From JACVRW01 sp963728495 (GTDB taxonomy: Bacteria > Actinomycetota > Thermoleophilia > Solirubrobacterales > Thermoleophilaceae): a stretch of DNA of 64,000 bases. The notes beneath the pieces were generated by a model. It made no database searches and had not been told where the DNA came from. It saw only the letters and a program-made list of their open reading frames with translations. Below, in pieces: positions 32,094 through 41,375 of this stretch. A program made the translations under genes and the position numbers. The stretch lies in assembly GCA_963728495.1 (NCBI GenBank), contig CAVSKI010000010.1, positions 1 to 64,000 on the forward strand, read 5' to 3'. Within the stretch, counting starts at the first letter, position 1. Every line of letters begins with the position of its first letter.

Positions 32094-33089
32094 GTGCTGC
32101 GCCTAGAGCGAGTGCCTCTCGAAGCGGTCGATTGGGAGGCCGTGGACGCGTTCAGCGACCGCAACGTCTTTCAGACCGCCGGATGGCTCGAGTTCGTCGC
32201 GCGAACGCAGGGCGCCGAACCCGTCGTCGCGCGCATCGAGCGCGACGGCGAGCCCGCCGGCTGGTTCACCGGGCTGATCGTGCGACGGTTCGGCGTTCCG
32301 ATTCTGGGCAGCCCCTTCCAGGGATGGACGACGGGACCGATGGGCTTCAACCTCGCGCCGGGGATCGATCGGCGCGAGGCGGTTGAGGCGCTCGTGCCGT
32401 TCGCGTTCAAGCGGCTGCACTGTTTGCACCTCGAGCTGCTCGACCGCCGCGCGCAGTTCGAGGAGCTGTCTGGCCTCGGCGCACGACTTGCCGAGTTCAA
32501 CACGTACGAGCTCGACCTCGCGCGCGAGGAGGAGGAGATCTTCGCGGGCATGTCGAGCGCCTGCCGGCGCGCGGTCCGAAAGAGCGCGAGGGAGGGCGTT
32601 AGCGTGGAGGAGGCCCACGGCGTCGAGTTCGCCGATGAGTACTACTCACAGCTCGAGGACGTCTTCGCGAAGCAGTCGCTGCGTCCGCCCTACGGCGTCG
32701 AGCGGGTCCGGGAGCTGGTCCGCTGCCTCGAGCCCAGCGGCAACCTCCTACTGGTGCGCGCCCTCAGCCCGCAAGGAGACAGGATCGCGACGGCGATCTT
32801 TCCCGTCCTGAACGAGTTCGCCTACTTCTGGGGCGGTGCGAGCTGGCGCAGCCATCAGATCCTGCGCCCGAACGAGGCGGTGTTCTGGTACACGATGCGG
32901 CGGCTCAGGGAGCGCGGCATCCCGCTGCTCGACATGGGCGGCGGCGGAGAGTACAAGCGCAAGTACGGTCCACGCGAGCGCCGGATCCCGTTCTTCCGCA
33001 AGTCGCGCGTGCGGGGCATGATGGCGCTGCGGGACGCCGCCGCCCGGATCCAGTGGGCCAGGGCCACCCGGCGGGGCACTGGGGCATAG
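32094..33089 (+). CDS. FemAB/BioF2-like GNAT-fold acyl- or aminoacyltransferase
   Basis: A 331-residue protein of the FemAB-like double-GNAT type. NVFQTAGWLEFVARTQGAEP at the N-terminus and the second-domain segment RIATAIFPVLNEFAYFWGGAS, then RPNEAVFWYTMRRLRERGI and LLDMGGGGEYKRKYG, match the family that adds aminoacyl or acyl groups in cell-wall or exopolysaccharide synthesis. Start is GTG 32094. It is the first gene of the glycan locus after the coiled-coil protein and lies 9 nt before the glycosyltransferase gene. Confidence 0.85.
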   Translation: MLRLERVPLEAVDWEAVDAFSDRNVFQTAGWLEFVARTQGAEPVVARIERDGEPAGWFTGLIVRRFGVPILGSPFQGWTTGPMGFNLAPGIDRREAVEALVPFAFKRLHCLHLELLDRRAQFEELSGLGARLAEFNTYELDLAREEEEIFAGMSSACRRAVRKSAREGVSVEEAHGVEFADEYYSQLEDVFAKQSLRPPYGVERVRELVRCLEPSGNLLLVRALSPQGDRIATAIFPVLNEFAYFWGGASWRSHQILRPNEAVFWYTMRRLRERGIPLLDMGGGGEYKRKYGPRERRIPFFRKSRVRGMMALRDAAARIQWARATRRGTGA

Positions 33090-33098
33090 TGATGTGAC

Positions 33099-34103
33099 GT
33101 GGGTGCGCCGATCAAGAGCATCTCGGTGATAGTGCCGCTGCGCAACGAGCGCTCGAACGTCGACAGCTTCGTGGACGACCTCGCCGCCCAGGACTTCGAG
33201 GGCGAGCTCGAGGTGCTGGTGGCGGACGGTGCGTCCGATGACGGCGGAATCGAGCGGCTGCGTGCGGCCGCGCGGGCCGCCGGCCTCCGTCTGCAGCTGA
33301 TCGACAACCCCGCCGGCTGGGTGTCCCATGGGTTGAATGCCTGCATCCGGGAGGCGCAGGGCGACCTGATCGTCCGACTCGACTGTCACTCGCGCTACGC
33401 GGGGGACTACCTGCGCCGCTGTGCGGAGGTGTCCCAGCAGACGGGCGCGTGGAACGTCGGCGGACGCCTGGTTCCCACCGGAACGACCTCGATCGAACGG
33501 GCCGTGGCCTGTGCCATGGACAGCCCGTTCGGGGGGATCGGCTGGACGCGCTCTGGCGGGGGCGAACGGGTTGAGACCGACACGGTGACCTTCGGAGCGT
33601 TTCGCCCGGAGGTGTTCGAGCGGGTGGGATTGTTCGACGAGGCGCTCGTGCGCAATCAGGACGATGAGTTCAACATGCGGCTGCGCGCGGCCGGCGGGCG
33701 GATCGTGCTCGATCCCGCGATCACTGTCCTGTATCGCCCACGGGGATCGTTTGGCGGCGTTTGGCGCCAGTACTTCGAGTATGGGCTCTGGAAGGTGCCG
33801 GTGATGCTCAAGCACAGGCGGATCGCGACAGTCCGCGGGGTGGTCCCGCTGGTGTTCGTGCTCGGCAGCGTGGGTCTGTTTGCCGGGGCGATCCGGTCGC
33901 GGACGGCGCGCCGCCTGCTGGTGGCCGAGTGGCTCCTGTACGGAGCCCTGGGCGCCTTCTTCGCCGCTCGCGGCGCGCGCGGTCGCGACGAGCCGTGGAC
34001 GCTGATGCCGGCCGTCCTGGCCGCCTTCCCCACCTTCCACCTGGGGTTCGGGTCGGGCCAGGCGGTTGGCCTGGCACGCGCACTGTGGCGCAGGCGGCGG
34101 TGA
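33099..34103 (+). CDS. Family 2 glycosyltransferase (ExoA-like)
   Basis: A 334-residue inverting transferase of the GT-A fold. ISVIVPLRNERSNVDSF is the nucleotide-sugar-binding start, ADGASDDGGIERL and LIVRLDCHSRYAGDY hold the metal-binding acids, and NQDDEFNMRLRAAGG is the acceptor/catalytic region. C-terminal hydrophobic stretches (VVPLVFVLGSVGLFAGAI and others) anchor it to the membrane, as in succinoglycan ExoA. Its stop overlaps the next gene's GTG as GTGA. Start GTG 33099. Confidence 0.92.
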   Translation: MGAPIKSISVIVPLRNERSNVDSFVDDLAAQDFEGELEVLVADGASDDGGIERLRAAARAAGLRLQLIDNPAGWVSHGLNACIREAQGDLIVRLDCHSRYAGDYLRRCAEVSQQTGAWNVGGRLVPTGTTSIERAVACAMDSPFGGIGWTRSGGGERVETDTVTFGAFRPEVFERVGLFDEALVRNQDDEFNMRLRAAGGRIVLDPAITVLYRPRGSFGGVWRQYFEYGLWKVPVMLKHRRIATVRGVVPLVFVLGSVGLFAGAIRSRTARRLLVAEWLLYGALGAFFAARGARGRDEPWTLMPAVLAAFPTFHLGFGSGQAVGLARALWRRRR

Positions 34104-34885
34104 GGGCCCGGGCGCTCATGTACCACGGCGTGGCCGCCGAAGGCGGGCCGCGCGACGGCTTCCCGGGCCCGGGCGCCGCTGCGTACTCGGTCGCGCCGGC
34201 GCGGTTTGGCGAGCATCTCGAGCGCATCGCCGCGGCGACCGGACGGCCGCCCGGACTCGTCGATGCCCTCACGGATGGGACGGCGGGCCCGGGCGAGTGG
34301 ATGTTGACCTTCGACGACGGCGCCGCCAGCATGGTGGAGGCCGCAGAGCAGCTTGCTCGCCGCTCGTGGCCGGGGCACTTCTTCATCGCCACCGACCTGG
34401 TCGGCAGCCCCGGGTTCCTCGGTTGGGACGATGTCTGTGGGCTCGGCCGCGCCGGTCACGTGATCGGCTCGCACTCGTGCAGCCATCCCGATCGCATGGC
34501 CGCCTGCTCGAGGGAGCAGCTGCTGGACGAGTGGTCGCGCAGCGCGGGCGTGCTCGCCGAGGCGCTAGGGCGGCCGGTGTCGACCGCGAGCGTGCCGGGC
34601 GGTCTGTACTCCTCGAGCGTCGGCAGGGCCGCGGCCGCGGCCGGGTTCACCACGCTCTTCACCTCGTTGCCGAGCCAGCGCCTGGGCTCGATCGACGGGT
34701 GCCTGCTGATCGGCAGGTATGCGATCCGCCGCGACACGCCGGCCGACGAGGCCGCCGCCGCGGCCGCCGGGCGAGCCGTTCCCTGGGCGCGTCAACGCAC
34801 CGCCTGGGAGCTTCGAGGCGCGGCCAAGCGGATCGCCGGCGACCGCTATGAGGGCGTGCGGCGGGCCCTGCTCGCCCGGCGCTGA
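34100..34885 (+). CDS. Polysaccharide deacetylase-like protein 1
   Basis: A 261-residue protein of the NodB/CE4 fold. RALMYHGVAAEGG opens the domain, MLTFDDGAASMVEAA (~residues 68-82) carries the catalytic Asp pair, and VIGSHSCSHPDRMAA (~119-133) the two zinc His ligands. It would remove N- or O-acetyl groups from a polysaccharide. Start is GTG 34100 overlapping the glycosyltransferase stop. It is followed 2 nt later by a second deacetylase, so the pair is one operon. No signal peptide is visible, suggesting action on lipid-linked or cytoplasmic precursors. Confidence 0.85.
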   Translation: MRARALMYHGVAAEGGPRDGFPGPGAAAYSVAPARFGEHLERIAAATGRPPGLVDALTDGTAGPGEWMLTFDDGAASMVEAAEQLARRSWPGHFFIATDLVGSPGFLGWDDVCGLGRAGHVIGSHSCSHPDRMAACSREQLLDEWSRSAGVLAEALGRPVSTASVPGGLYSSSVGRAAAAAGFTTLFTSLPSQRLGSIDGCLLIGRYAIRRDTPADEAAAAAAGRAVPWARQRTAWELRGAAKRIAGDRYEGVRRALLARR

Positions 34886-34887
34886 AC

Positions 34888-35625
34888 ATGGGCGACCTTC
34901 TCGTGCTGTGCTACCACGCCGTCAGCGAGCGCTGGCCTGCCTCGCTGTCAGTCACGTCCGACGCGTTCGAGCGGCAGCTGCGACTTCTGTCTCGGAGCGG
35001 CTTCAAGGGCGACACCTTCGAGCGCGCGGTGAGCCAGGGATCAGACGGGCGCACCGTGGCGGTCACCTTCGATGACGCGTACCGGTCGGTGTTCGAGCTT
35101 GCCCGGCCGATCCTCGACGAGGTCGGCTTCCCGGCCACCGTGTTCGTGCCCACCGACTATCCCGGACGCCCGGCGCAGCCGATGGCCTGGGACGGGATCG
35201 ACCAGTGGCTCAGTGGCCCGTACGAGCGCGAGCTGCGGCCGATGTCATGGGAGCAGCTCGGGGTGCTGGCCGAAACCGGCTGGGAGATCGGGTCGCACAG
35301 CTGCTCTCACCCCAGGCTTCCCTCGCTCACCGACGAGGATCTGGCGCGTGAGTTGATCGAGTCCCGCTCGGTGGTGGCCGAGCGCCTCGGCCGACCCTGC
35401 GGCACGCTCGCGTATCCGTACGGCGACCACGACGAGCGCGTGGTGGAGGCCGCGCGCGCCGCGGGCTACGCCGCGGCGGGCACATTGCCCGGCCGGCTTG
35501 CGCACCCGCAGCCGCTGGCCTGGCCGCGCATCGGGATCTATCACGTCGACGACGAACGCCGTTTCCGCATCAAGGTCTCGGCCGCCGTGCGCTGGCTGCG
35601 GGGGACGCGCTTGTGGCCGAGCTAG
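34888..35625 (+). CDS. Polysaccharide deacetylase-like protein 2
   Basis: A 245-residue CE4 protein. VLCYHAVSERWPASLSV, AVTFDDAYRSVFELA (catalytic Asp pair), and EIGSHSCSHPRLPSL (zinc His pair) are present, as is the later GTLAYPYGDHDERVVEAARA motif, which is better preserved here than in the upstream paralogue. It is probably the active deacetylase of the pair. The 3' end overlaps the convergent glycosyltransferase gene by 56 nt. Confidence 0.9.
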   Translation: MGDLLVLCYHAVSERWPASLSVTSDAFERQLRLLSRSGFKGDTFERAVSQGSDGRTVAVTFDDAYRSVFELARPILDEVGFPATVFVPTDYPGRPAQPMAWDGIDQWLSGPYERELRPMSWEQLGVLAETGWEIGSHSCSHPRLPSLTDEDLARELIESRSVVAERLGRPCGTLAYPYGDHDERVVEAARAAGYAAAGTLPGRLAHPQPLAWPRIGIYHVDDERRFRIKVSAAVRWLRGTRLWPS

Positions 35626-36823
35626 GCCCATCGGCCAGAAAGCGCGCGACGAGTGCAGACTGCGCCTCCAGAGTGCGCCCGCGCAGCCGCTCGATGCCGG
35701 CCGTCACGAGCCGGCGGCGCAGATCCGGGTCGGACGCGAGCCGCTCCAGGGCCCGGGCTGCGGCGTCCGGGTCGCCGGGAGGGATGAGCAGCGCGGCGTC
35801 GCCGGCAGCCTCGGGAACGCCTCCCACGGCGGTGGCCACCACCGGCGTTCCTGACGCGAAGGCCTCCAGGAGCACCTGCGGCATTCCCTCGGTCCATGAG
35901 ACATGCAGGAAGGCGTTGGCGGCCCGGTAACGGTCCAGGAGCCCATCATGGATGGGCACGTAGCCGAGCAGTTCCGCGCGGTCTTCGACTCCGAGCTCGC
36001 GCAGGCGCGCTCGCAGCTCGCCCGCGAGCGGGCCCTCGCCGCAGATGAGCAGCCGCCAGTCGCTGTTCTCGAGGCGCTCGAGCACGTCCGCGAGCATCAG
36101 CGGGTTCTTCTCGGTCTCCAGGCGCCCCACGGTGAGCACGGTGCGTTCGCCGTCCCAGCTGCGCCGCGCCGCCTCGCCGGCATCCGCGATGTCGGAGTCC
36201 CGAACGAGCGAGACGGAGATGGTGAGTAGACGGCCCGCGCGCGAGTAGTTGCGCGCCAACTCGGGGCCCACCACGACGGTGGGAAAGCGGCGAGAGAGCT
36301 GACGATATGAGAGCTCGAGCAGGTCCCCGGCGAGATGGACGATCCGTCTTCCGGCGTGGCGGCTGCGCACGTAGGCGGGAAAGTCCTGCCGCACGCCCAG
36401 CGCGACCCGGCGTCGTCGTAGCGCGGCCAGTGCGGCGAAGGCAAGGCACAGCGGGTGGGGCCCGAGCAGCCAGACCACCTCGACCTCTGCGAGCACGCGC
36501 CAGAAGCGCCGGAGCGATGCCAGCATCGCGAGCGGCGCGCGCAGGCTCAGCATGCTGGGGTATGAGGGGAGGCCCACGAAGTCGATCTCCTCGGGGACGC
36601 GGTAATGCGCCCGCGGGAGATCGGGATCGAGCTGCCCGAGCAGGATCGTGTGCTCGGCCGCCGCGGCTATGCCGGCGATGAACACGACGAGCGAGCGGTC
36701 CGCGTAAACGCCGTCCGGATCGGCTCGGTACCAGTTATCTGCGTAGACGGCCACTCGAAGCGGCCGCTGGGCGCTCAATCGAACCGGGCGGTAGGGGCCC
36801 AAGTTGATGTCATAGTTATCCAC
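35570..36823 (-). CDS. Family 4 glycosyltransferase
   Basis: A GT-B retaining transferase of about 417 residues from GTG 36823. The N-terminal domain starts LRVAVYADNWYRADPDGVY. The C-terminal domain has RTVLTVGRLETEKNPLMLAD, LLICGEGPLAGELRARL, and the E-x7-E type donor site SWTEGMPQVLLEAFASGTP. The start is uncertain: GTG 36823 directly abuts the divergent kinase ATG at 36824; TTG 36778 or GTG 36754 lie closer to where homology begins. If a later start is used there is room for divergent promoters. Confidence 0.88.
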   Translation of the reverse strand: MDNYDINLGPYRPVRLSAQRPLRVAVYADNWYRADPDGVYADRSLVVFIAGIAAAAEHTILLGQLDPDLPRAHYRVPEEIDFVGLPSYPSMLSLRAPLAMLASLRRFWRVLAEVEVVWLLGPHPLCLAFAALAALRRRRVALGVRQDFPAYVRSRHAGRRIVHLAGDLLELSYRQLSRRFPTVVVGPELARNYSRAGRLLTISVSLVRDSDIADAGEAARRSWDGERTVLTVGRLETEKNPLMLADVLERLENSDWRLLICGEGPLAGELRARLRELGVEDRAELLGYVPIHDGLLDRYRAANAFLHVSWTEGMPQVLLEAFASGTPVVATAVGGVPEAAGDAALLIPPGDPDAAARALERLASDPDLRRRLVTAGIERLRGRTLEAQSALVARFLADGPSSATSASPAASARRPRP

Positions 36824-38476
36824 ATGAGTCCAGCCGGCCCGGAGGCGCCTCGAGATTCCACGACTGCTCCGTGGCGCCGTCCCCAGCTGGGGGTCTCGGG
36901 CTTCGAGCGCTATCTCCACACGTTACGCGAGCGGCTGCCGCTGATCGTGGCGGTGACGCTCGCGACCACCATCGTCGCGGCCCTCTACCTGGTCGTGGCC
37001 GAGGACAGGTATCGCGCCGAGGCCGACCTCCTGGTTGCGCCTGCCGCCCAGGATGACACCGCACTCACGGGGCTGCCGGTGATCCACGAATCGAGCGATC
37101 CGACGCGAGACGTGGAGACGGCTTCCCAGCTCGTGGAGAGCCGCGATGTGGCGGTGCGAGTGAAGCGCAGGCTCGGTCTCGACGAGAGCGTGGGCGAGCT
37201 GCTCGATGCCGTCGCAGCAGAGCCGGTCGCACAGAGCAACATCGTCTCGGTGGGGGCGGAGGCCGACTCGCCCACGCTCGCCAGGGACCTGGCGAACGGT
37301 TTCGCCACGGAGGCCGTGGCGGAGCGGTCACAGGAGCTGCGCCGCGAGATCGACCGGGTGCTACCTCGCCTGCGGGAGCAGATCACGGCGGCGGACGAGC
37401 AGGGCCAGGACACCCAGGAACTCAGCACGCAGGTGGTGCGGCTGGAGAGCCTCCGCGAAACCGGCGATCCGACCCTGCGAACGGAAACCCGCGCGAGCGC
37501 TCCGGCCTCGCCCTTCGCCCCGCGGCCAGCGCTCACCCTTGCAGCCGGTTTCCTCGCCGGCCTCATCCTCGGCGTCGGCGGCGCCTTCGCGATGAACGCG
37601 CTCGACCCGCGCCTGCGCCGCGAGGAGCAGCTGCGGGAGCTCTACAGCCTGCCCATCCTGGCGCGTGTACCCAAGGAGAAACGCGCCCGCACTTTCGCCG
37701 TCGGCGAACGCCGCTGGGGGTTCGGACCGACTGAGAAGCATCGGCGTGCGCTGCCGCCCGGTGAGCTGTCGCCGACGACGCTCGAGTCGTTCCGAACGCT
37801 GCGCACGATGCTTACGGCCCGGCGCGGCGGCGACAGCGGCAGCCGCTCCATCCTCGTCACAGGACCGTCGCCGTTCGACGGCAAGACGACCACAGCGATC
37901 AACCTGGCCTCCTCGCTCGCGCTGGCCGGCAATCAGGTGATCCTGGTCGAGGCGGACTTCCGCCGTCCGACCGTCGGTGAAGCGCTTGGCCTCCAAGCGC
38001 CCATCGGAATCGGCGACGTGCTCCTCGGCAACGAGGAAATCGAGAGCGCCCTCGTCCCCGCCCCGCCATTCGACTACAACCTGTCGGTGCTGCTGGTGGA
38101 CCGCGCCAACGACTGGCTCGCCGAGGTGCTGTCGCTGCCGGCCGCTGAGGCCCTGCTAGACGAGGCGAAGCGCCTGGCGGACTACGTCGTGCTCGACTCC
38201 CCACCGCTCACGAAGGTGATCGACGCGATGCCGCTCGCCCGGCAGGCGGACGACGTCGTGCTGGTGGTCCGACTGGGATCGAGCAGACTCGCCCAGCTGG
38301 CGCGGCTCGGAGACCTGCTCGATCAGAACGGAATCCGGCCGGCCGGATTCGTGGTCGTCGGCGGGGCGGCGCCGGAGGAGCAGGATTACCGTTCGGTGCA
38401 GCGCCGGCGGGCCGCCGAGCCTGACTGGCTGGTGACCTCGGAGTCCGAGCGGCCCGCCTTCCCCACCGACGACTGA
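36824..38476 (+). CDS. Polysaccharide co-polymerase / BY-type tyrosine kinase (Wzz-Wzc fusion)
   Basis: A 550-residue protein. The N-terminal Wzz domain has TM1 (LIVAVTLATTIVAALYLVVA, ~40-60), a periplasmic coiled-coil stretch, and TM2 (LTLAAGFLAGLILGVGGAFA, ~235-255). The cytoplasmic kinase has Walker A GPSPFDGKTTTAINLASS (~346-363), Walker A' QVILVEADFRRPT, and Walker B YVVLDSPPL (~453). This kind of protein sets chain length in Wzy-dependent polysaccharide export. The C-terminal tail has only one Tyr (EQDYRSVQ), fewer than the classic Tyr cluster. Divergent from the glycosyltransferase. Confidence 0.92.
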   Translation: MSPAGPEAPRDSTTAPWRRPQLGVSGFERYLHTLRERLPLIVAVTLATTIVAALYLVVAEDRYRAEADLLVAPAAQDDTALTGLPVIHESSDPTRDVETASQLVESRDVAVRVKRRLGLDESVGELLDAVAAEPVAQSNIVSVGAEADSPTLARDLANGFATEAVAERSQELRREIDRVLPRLREQITAADEQGQDTQELSTQVVRLESLRETGDPTLRTETRASAPASPFAPRPALTLAAGFLAGLILGVGGAFAMNALDPRLRREEQLRELYSLPILARVPKEKRARTFAVGERRWGFGPTEKHRRALPPGELSPTTLESFRTLRTMLTARRGGDSGSRSILVTGPSPFDGKTTTAINLASSLALAGNQVILVEADFRRPTVGEALGLQAPIGIGDVLLGNEEIESALVPAPPFDYNLSVLLVDRANDWLAEVLSLPAAEALLDEAKRLADYVVLDSPPLTKVIDAMPLARQADDVVLVVRLGSSRLAQLARLGDLLDQNGIRPAGFVVVGGAAPEEQDYRSVQRRRAAEPDWLVTSESERPAFPTDD

Positions 38477-38486
38477 GCCCTCCACC

Positions 38487-39869
38487 GTGACGGCAACGAC
38501 AGAATTGCCAACCAGGCTGCTGGGGGCCGGGCTGTTGGGCTCCGCCTTGTTGATGGGGGTGCTCGCCGGCGTCAACCCCGCGCTTGCGATCGGGGTCACC
38601 GTCGGCCTGGTGCTCCTGGTCATCGCGATGGCCAACCTCACCGCCGGTATCTGCCTGCTGGCGTTCTTGACGTTCTTGGACACGATCCTCCCCGCGGACG
38701 CCGAGGGAGCCCTGTCCGTGTCCAAGCTGGTTGGTCTGGTGCTGGTGCTGTCGTGGTTCGCGCTCATCACCGCGGGCGAGCGCGAGAGGCGTGAGCTGAT
38801 CTTCAGCCCGCCGGCGTTCCTGTTCGTGCTGATCTTCTTCGTGGGCTGGGCGGCCGTGAGCGTGGTCTGGGCCGAGGACACGGGCGCCGCCATCGACGCG
38901 ACCACTCGCTACCTGCCGAACGCCATGCTCTTCCTGGTCGTCTTCGCGGGCGTCCGTACGCGCACGCAACTGCTCTGGGTGGTGGGCAGCCTCGTCGTGG
39001 GAGCCGTCGTCGCGGCCGTCTACGGCATGGTGGTGGGGGCGCCGCCGGACGACCCGGGGCGAGTGGGTATCGGCAACGCGAATGAGACCGCGGCCTCGCT
39101 CGTGGTGGGCGGCACGCTTGCCGTGGCGCTCGCCTTCGCGTTGCGCGGCAAGCCGGTGCTGCGACTACTCACGGCCATAGCCGTGCCGCTGTGCGTGTTC
39201 GCCGTCTTCCTGACGCTCTCCCGGGGCGGCCTCGTGGCGCTCGGCGCATCGCTGGTCGCGGCCATCGTCATGGCCGGGCGGCGGCGAGGCGTCGTACTCG
39301 GCTTCGCGGCGGCCGCCGTACTCGCGACCGTGCTCTACTTCGGCGCGTTCGCGCCGGCGGAGGCGCGGGACCGGATTCTCGAGTTGGAGGGGGGCACTGG
39401 CCGGACCGACATCTGGACGGTTGGCTGGCGGATGGTCGAGGATCGGCCGCTGGTGGGCGTCGGGGCGGGGAACTTCCCGGTCGCGTCGATTCACTACCTG
39501 CTCGAGCCCGGGGCGTTGATGCGCACCGACTTCATAGTCGACAACCCCAAGGTCGCGCACAACACCTACCTGAACGTGCTCGCGGAGCTGGGCGTGGTCG
39601 GGTTCATCCTGTTCCTGGCCATCCTCGCCTTCCCGTTGTGGTGGGCCGCGCGGGCGGTGGGCTTCGCAGCCCAGGCGGGCGACCGGCAGCTCGAGGTACT
39701 CGCGCGGGCGATGGTCGTCGTCATCGTCGGACTCCTCGCGGCCGACTTCTTCGGGTCACGCCAGTACAGCAAGCAGCTGTGGCTGCTGTTGAGCCTTTGT
39801 CCGGTGCTGCTCGCCATCAGCCGGGCTGAGCTGGCTTCGCGTCGCGAGGGGGCCGCAGGCGCCGACTGA
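38487..39869 (+). CDS. O-antigen ligase/polymerase family protein (Wzy-like)
   Basis: A 460-residue membrane protein with about twelve hydrophobic segments (LLGAGLLGSALLMGVLAG onward). The large extracytoplasmic loop contains GGTGRTDIWTVGWRMVEDRP and LVGVGAGNFPVASIHYLLEP, then KVAHNTYLNVLAELGVVGF, the conserved pattern of the O-antigen ligase/Wzy superfamily. It follows the Wzz/kinase by 10 nt, as expected for chain polymerisation partners. GTG start at 38487. Its 3' end overlaps the convergent flippase gene by 53 nt. Confidence 0.9.
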   Translation: MTATTELPTRLLGAGLLGSALLMGVLAGVNPALAIGVTVGLVLLVIAMANLTAGICLLAFLTFLDTILPADAEGALSVSKLVGLVLVLSWFALITAGERERRELIFSPPAFLFVLIFFVGWAAVSVVWAEDTGAAIDATTRYLPNAMLFLVVFAGVRTRTQLLWVVGSLVVGAVVAAVYGMVVGAPPDDPGRVGIGNANETAASLVVGGTLAVALAFALRGKPVLRLLTAIAVPLCVFAVFLTLSRGGLVALGASLVAAIVMAGRRRGVVLGFAAAAVLATVLYFGAFAPAEARDRILELEGGTGRTDIWTVGWRMVEDRPLVGVGAGNFPVASIHYLLEPGALMRTDFIVDNPKVAHNTYLNVLAELGVVGFILFLAILAFPLWWAARAVGFAAQAGDRQLEVLARAMVVVIVGLLAADFFGSRQYSKQLWLLLSLCPVLLAISRAELASRREGAAGAD

Positions 39870-41358
39870 GCGCTCGCAGCTCCTCCATCGTCACCTGCCG
39901 CGTGACGAGCAGGATCCCCGCGTACGCGGCGGTCCCGAGCACCGCGCCGACCACGACGAGCGGAACGGCGATCTCGCCGGTACCGAAGACCAGCAGCACC
40001 AGGGACATGCCGCCCGCCGCCGCCAGCGACCCCAGGAACGGCGCCACGAGCGGTCTGAGGCGCAGGCCCGCCACGTCTTGGCAGAGGCGGAGGTGCGCGG
40101 CCACGTAGAGCGCGTACGCCACGTCCGTGCCGATGGCGGCGGCGACGATGCCGATCTGCTCGAGCAGCGCGACGTCGATCGCCGCGTTCACTGCCACAGC
40201 GGCGATCGCGATCGGAACCCGCCGCGCGGCGGCGCCGAGGTAGTTCGCAGCGCCGGCCAGCAGGGGAGACACCGCGGTCAGCAGCGCGAACGGCGCCAGC
40301 GCGCGCAGGGTGTCAACCGAGCCCAGATAGTCCGTGCCGAGAATGATGCGGGTTATCGGCTCGGCCCACACGATCAGCGGTGCTAGGACGACGCCCTGAA
40401 CCAGGATCATGTAGCGCAGCGCGGTCTCGAGTGCTTCGTGGTTGGGCCCGGCGCCGCCGCTGGTGAGGCGGGGCGCGACGGCGCTGCGCACCGGGGCGCC
40501 GATGAAGTAAAGGAGGCCGGCCAGCCTGTAGGCAGCCTCGAACAGGCCGACGGCCGAGACGCTCAGGATCGCGCCGATCAGGAGGACGTCGATGGTGCTG
40601 AAGAGGGTGAACGCGCCGTCAACGAGCACGAGCGCGGAGCCGTAGATGGCGATCCGCCGCCCATGTCCGTGCCCGGCGCCACGCGGTCGTACGCTGCGGC
40701 CGACCGTGTGTGTGATGAACACGAGGCCGAAGCCCGCAGCGAACGCGTAGGCCGCGGCCCGGCCCGCCATGGCTCCGGTGGCGCCGGTGCCGAGGAGCAC
40801 GATCGTGATGGAGAGGACGGTCTCGACCGCGCTCTCGGCCAGGACTACCCGCAGGTAGACGGAGATTCGTCCCAGCGCCTCGAAGATCGTGGCCCAGAGC
40901 AGCATCAGGCTTTGCCCGAGCGTCGCGATCGCGAGGATGCGAAGCGGCCAGACGAGCTCGGGCACACCATAGGCCGACGCGATCGGGCCGGCCAGCACTA
41001 CGAGCGCGAGCGCCGACAGGCCACCGACGATGAGCTTTAGCCGAAACGCGTCCGACACGACCTTCGCCACCGAGCCGGAATCCCCGCGGAGCTCCGCGAC
41101 GAACCGGGCCGCGCTCATCGAGATGCCCAAGTCGGAAGGGAACGTCATCAAGGCGCCCACTCCCATCGCCAGGGCGAAGACGCCGTATTCCGCCGGCCCG
41201 AGGTAGCGGACCAGGAAGATCGTCAGGATCCCCGTGAAGAAGAAGCCGGTCAGCCTCGCGGCGACCGCGAACACGGTGTTGCGGGCGATGCTGTCGACTT
41301 GCTGGTCGGGTCGGCTCACCGCAGGCCGGGCATCGTAGCGGTCGAAATCGGCATCCAA
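39817..41358 (-). CDS. Lipid-linked oligosaccharide flippase (Wzx/MurJ-like)
   Basis: A 513-residue membrane protein with 12-14 hydrophobic helices. The N-terminus SIARNTVFAVAARLTGFFF and LTIFLVRYLGPAEYGVFALA is characteristic of Wzx-type MATE/MVF flippases. It would move undecaprenyl-linked repeat units to the outer face for the Wzy-like polymerase. Start ATG 41358 precedes a ~20-residue soluble tail. It is transcribed away from the methyltransferase at 41376, with only 17 bp between the starts. Confidence 0.9.
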   Translation of the reverse strand: MDADFDRYDARPAVSRPDQQVDSIARNTVFAVAARLTGFFFTGILTIFLVRYLGPAEYGVFALAMGVGALMTFPSDLGISMSAARFVAELRGDSGSVAKVVSDAFRLKLIVGGLSALALVVLAGPIASAYGVPELVWPLRILAIATLGQSLMLLWATIFEALGRISVYLRVVLAESAVETVLSITIVLLGTGATGAMAGRAAAYAFAAGFGLVFITHTVGRSVRPRGAGHGHGRRIAIYGSALVLVDGAFTLFSTIDVLLIGAILSVSAVGLFEAAYRLAGLLYFIGAPVRSAVAPRLTSGGAGPNHEALETALRYMILVQGVVLAPLIVWAEPITRIILGTDYLGSVDTLRALAPFALLTAVSPLLAGAANYLGAAARRVPIAIAAVAVNAAIDVALLEQIGIVAAAIGTDVAYALYVAAHLRLCQDVAGLRLRPLVAPFLGSLAAAGGMSLVLLVFGTGEIAVPLVVVGAVLGTAAYAGILLVTRQVTMEELRALSRRLRPPRDAKPAQPG

Positions 41359-41375
41359 TAGGCATACTCGGGTCC

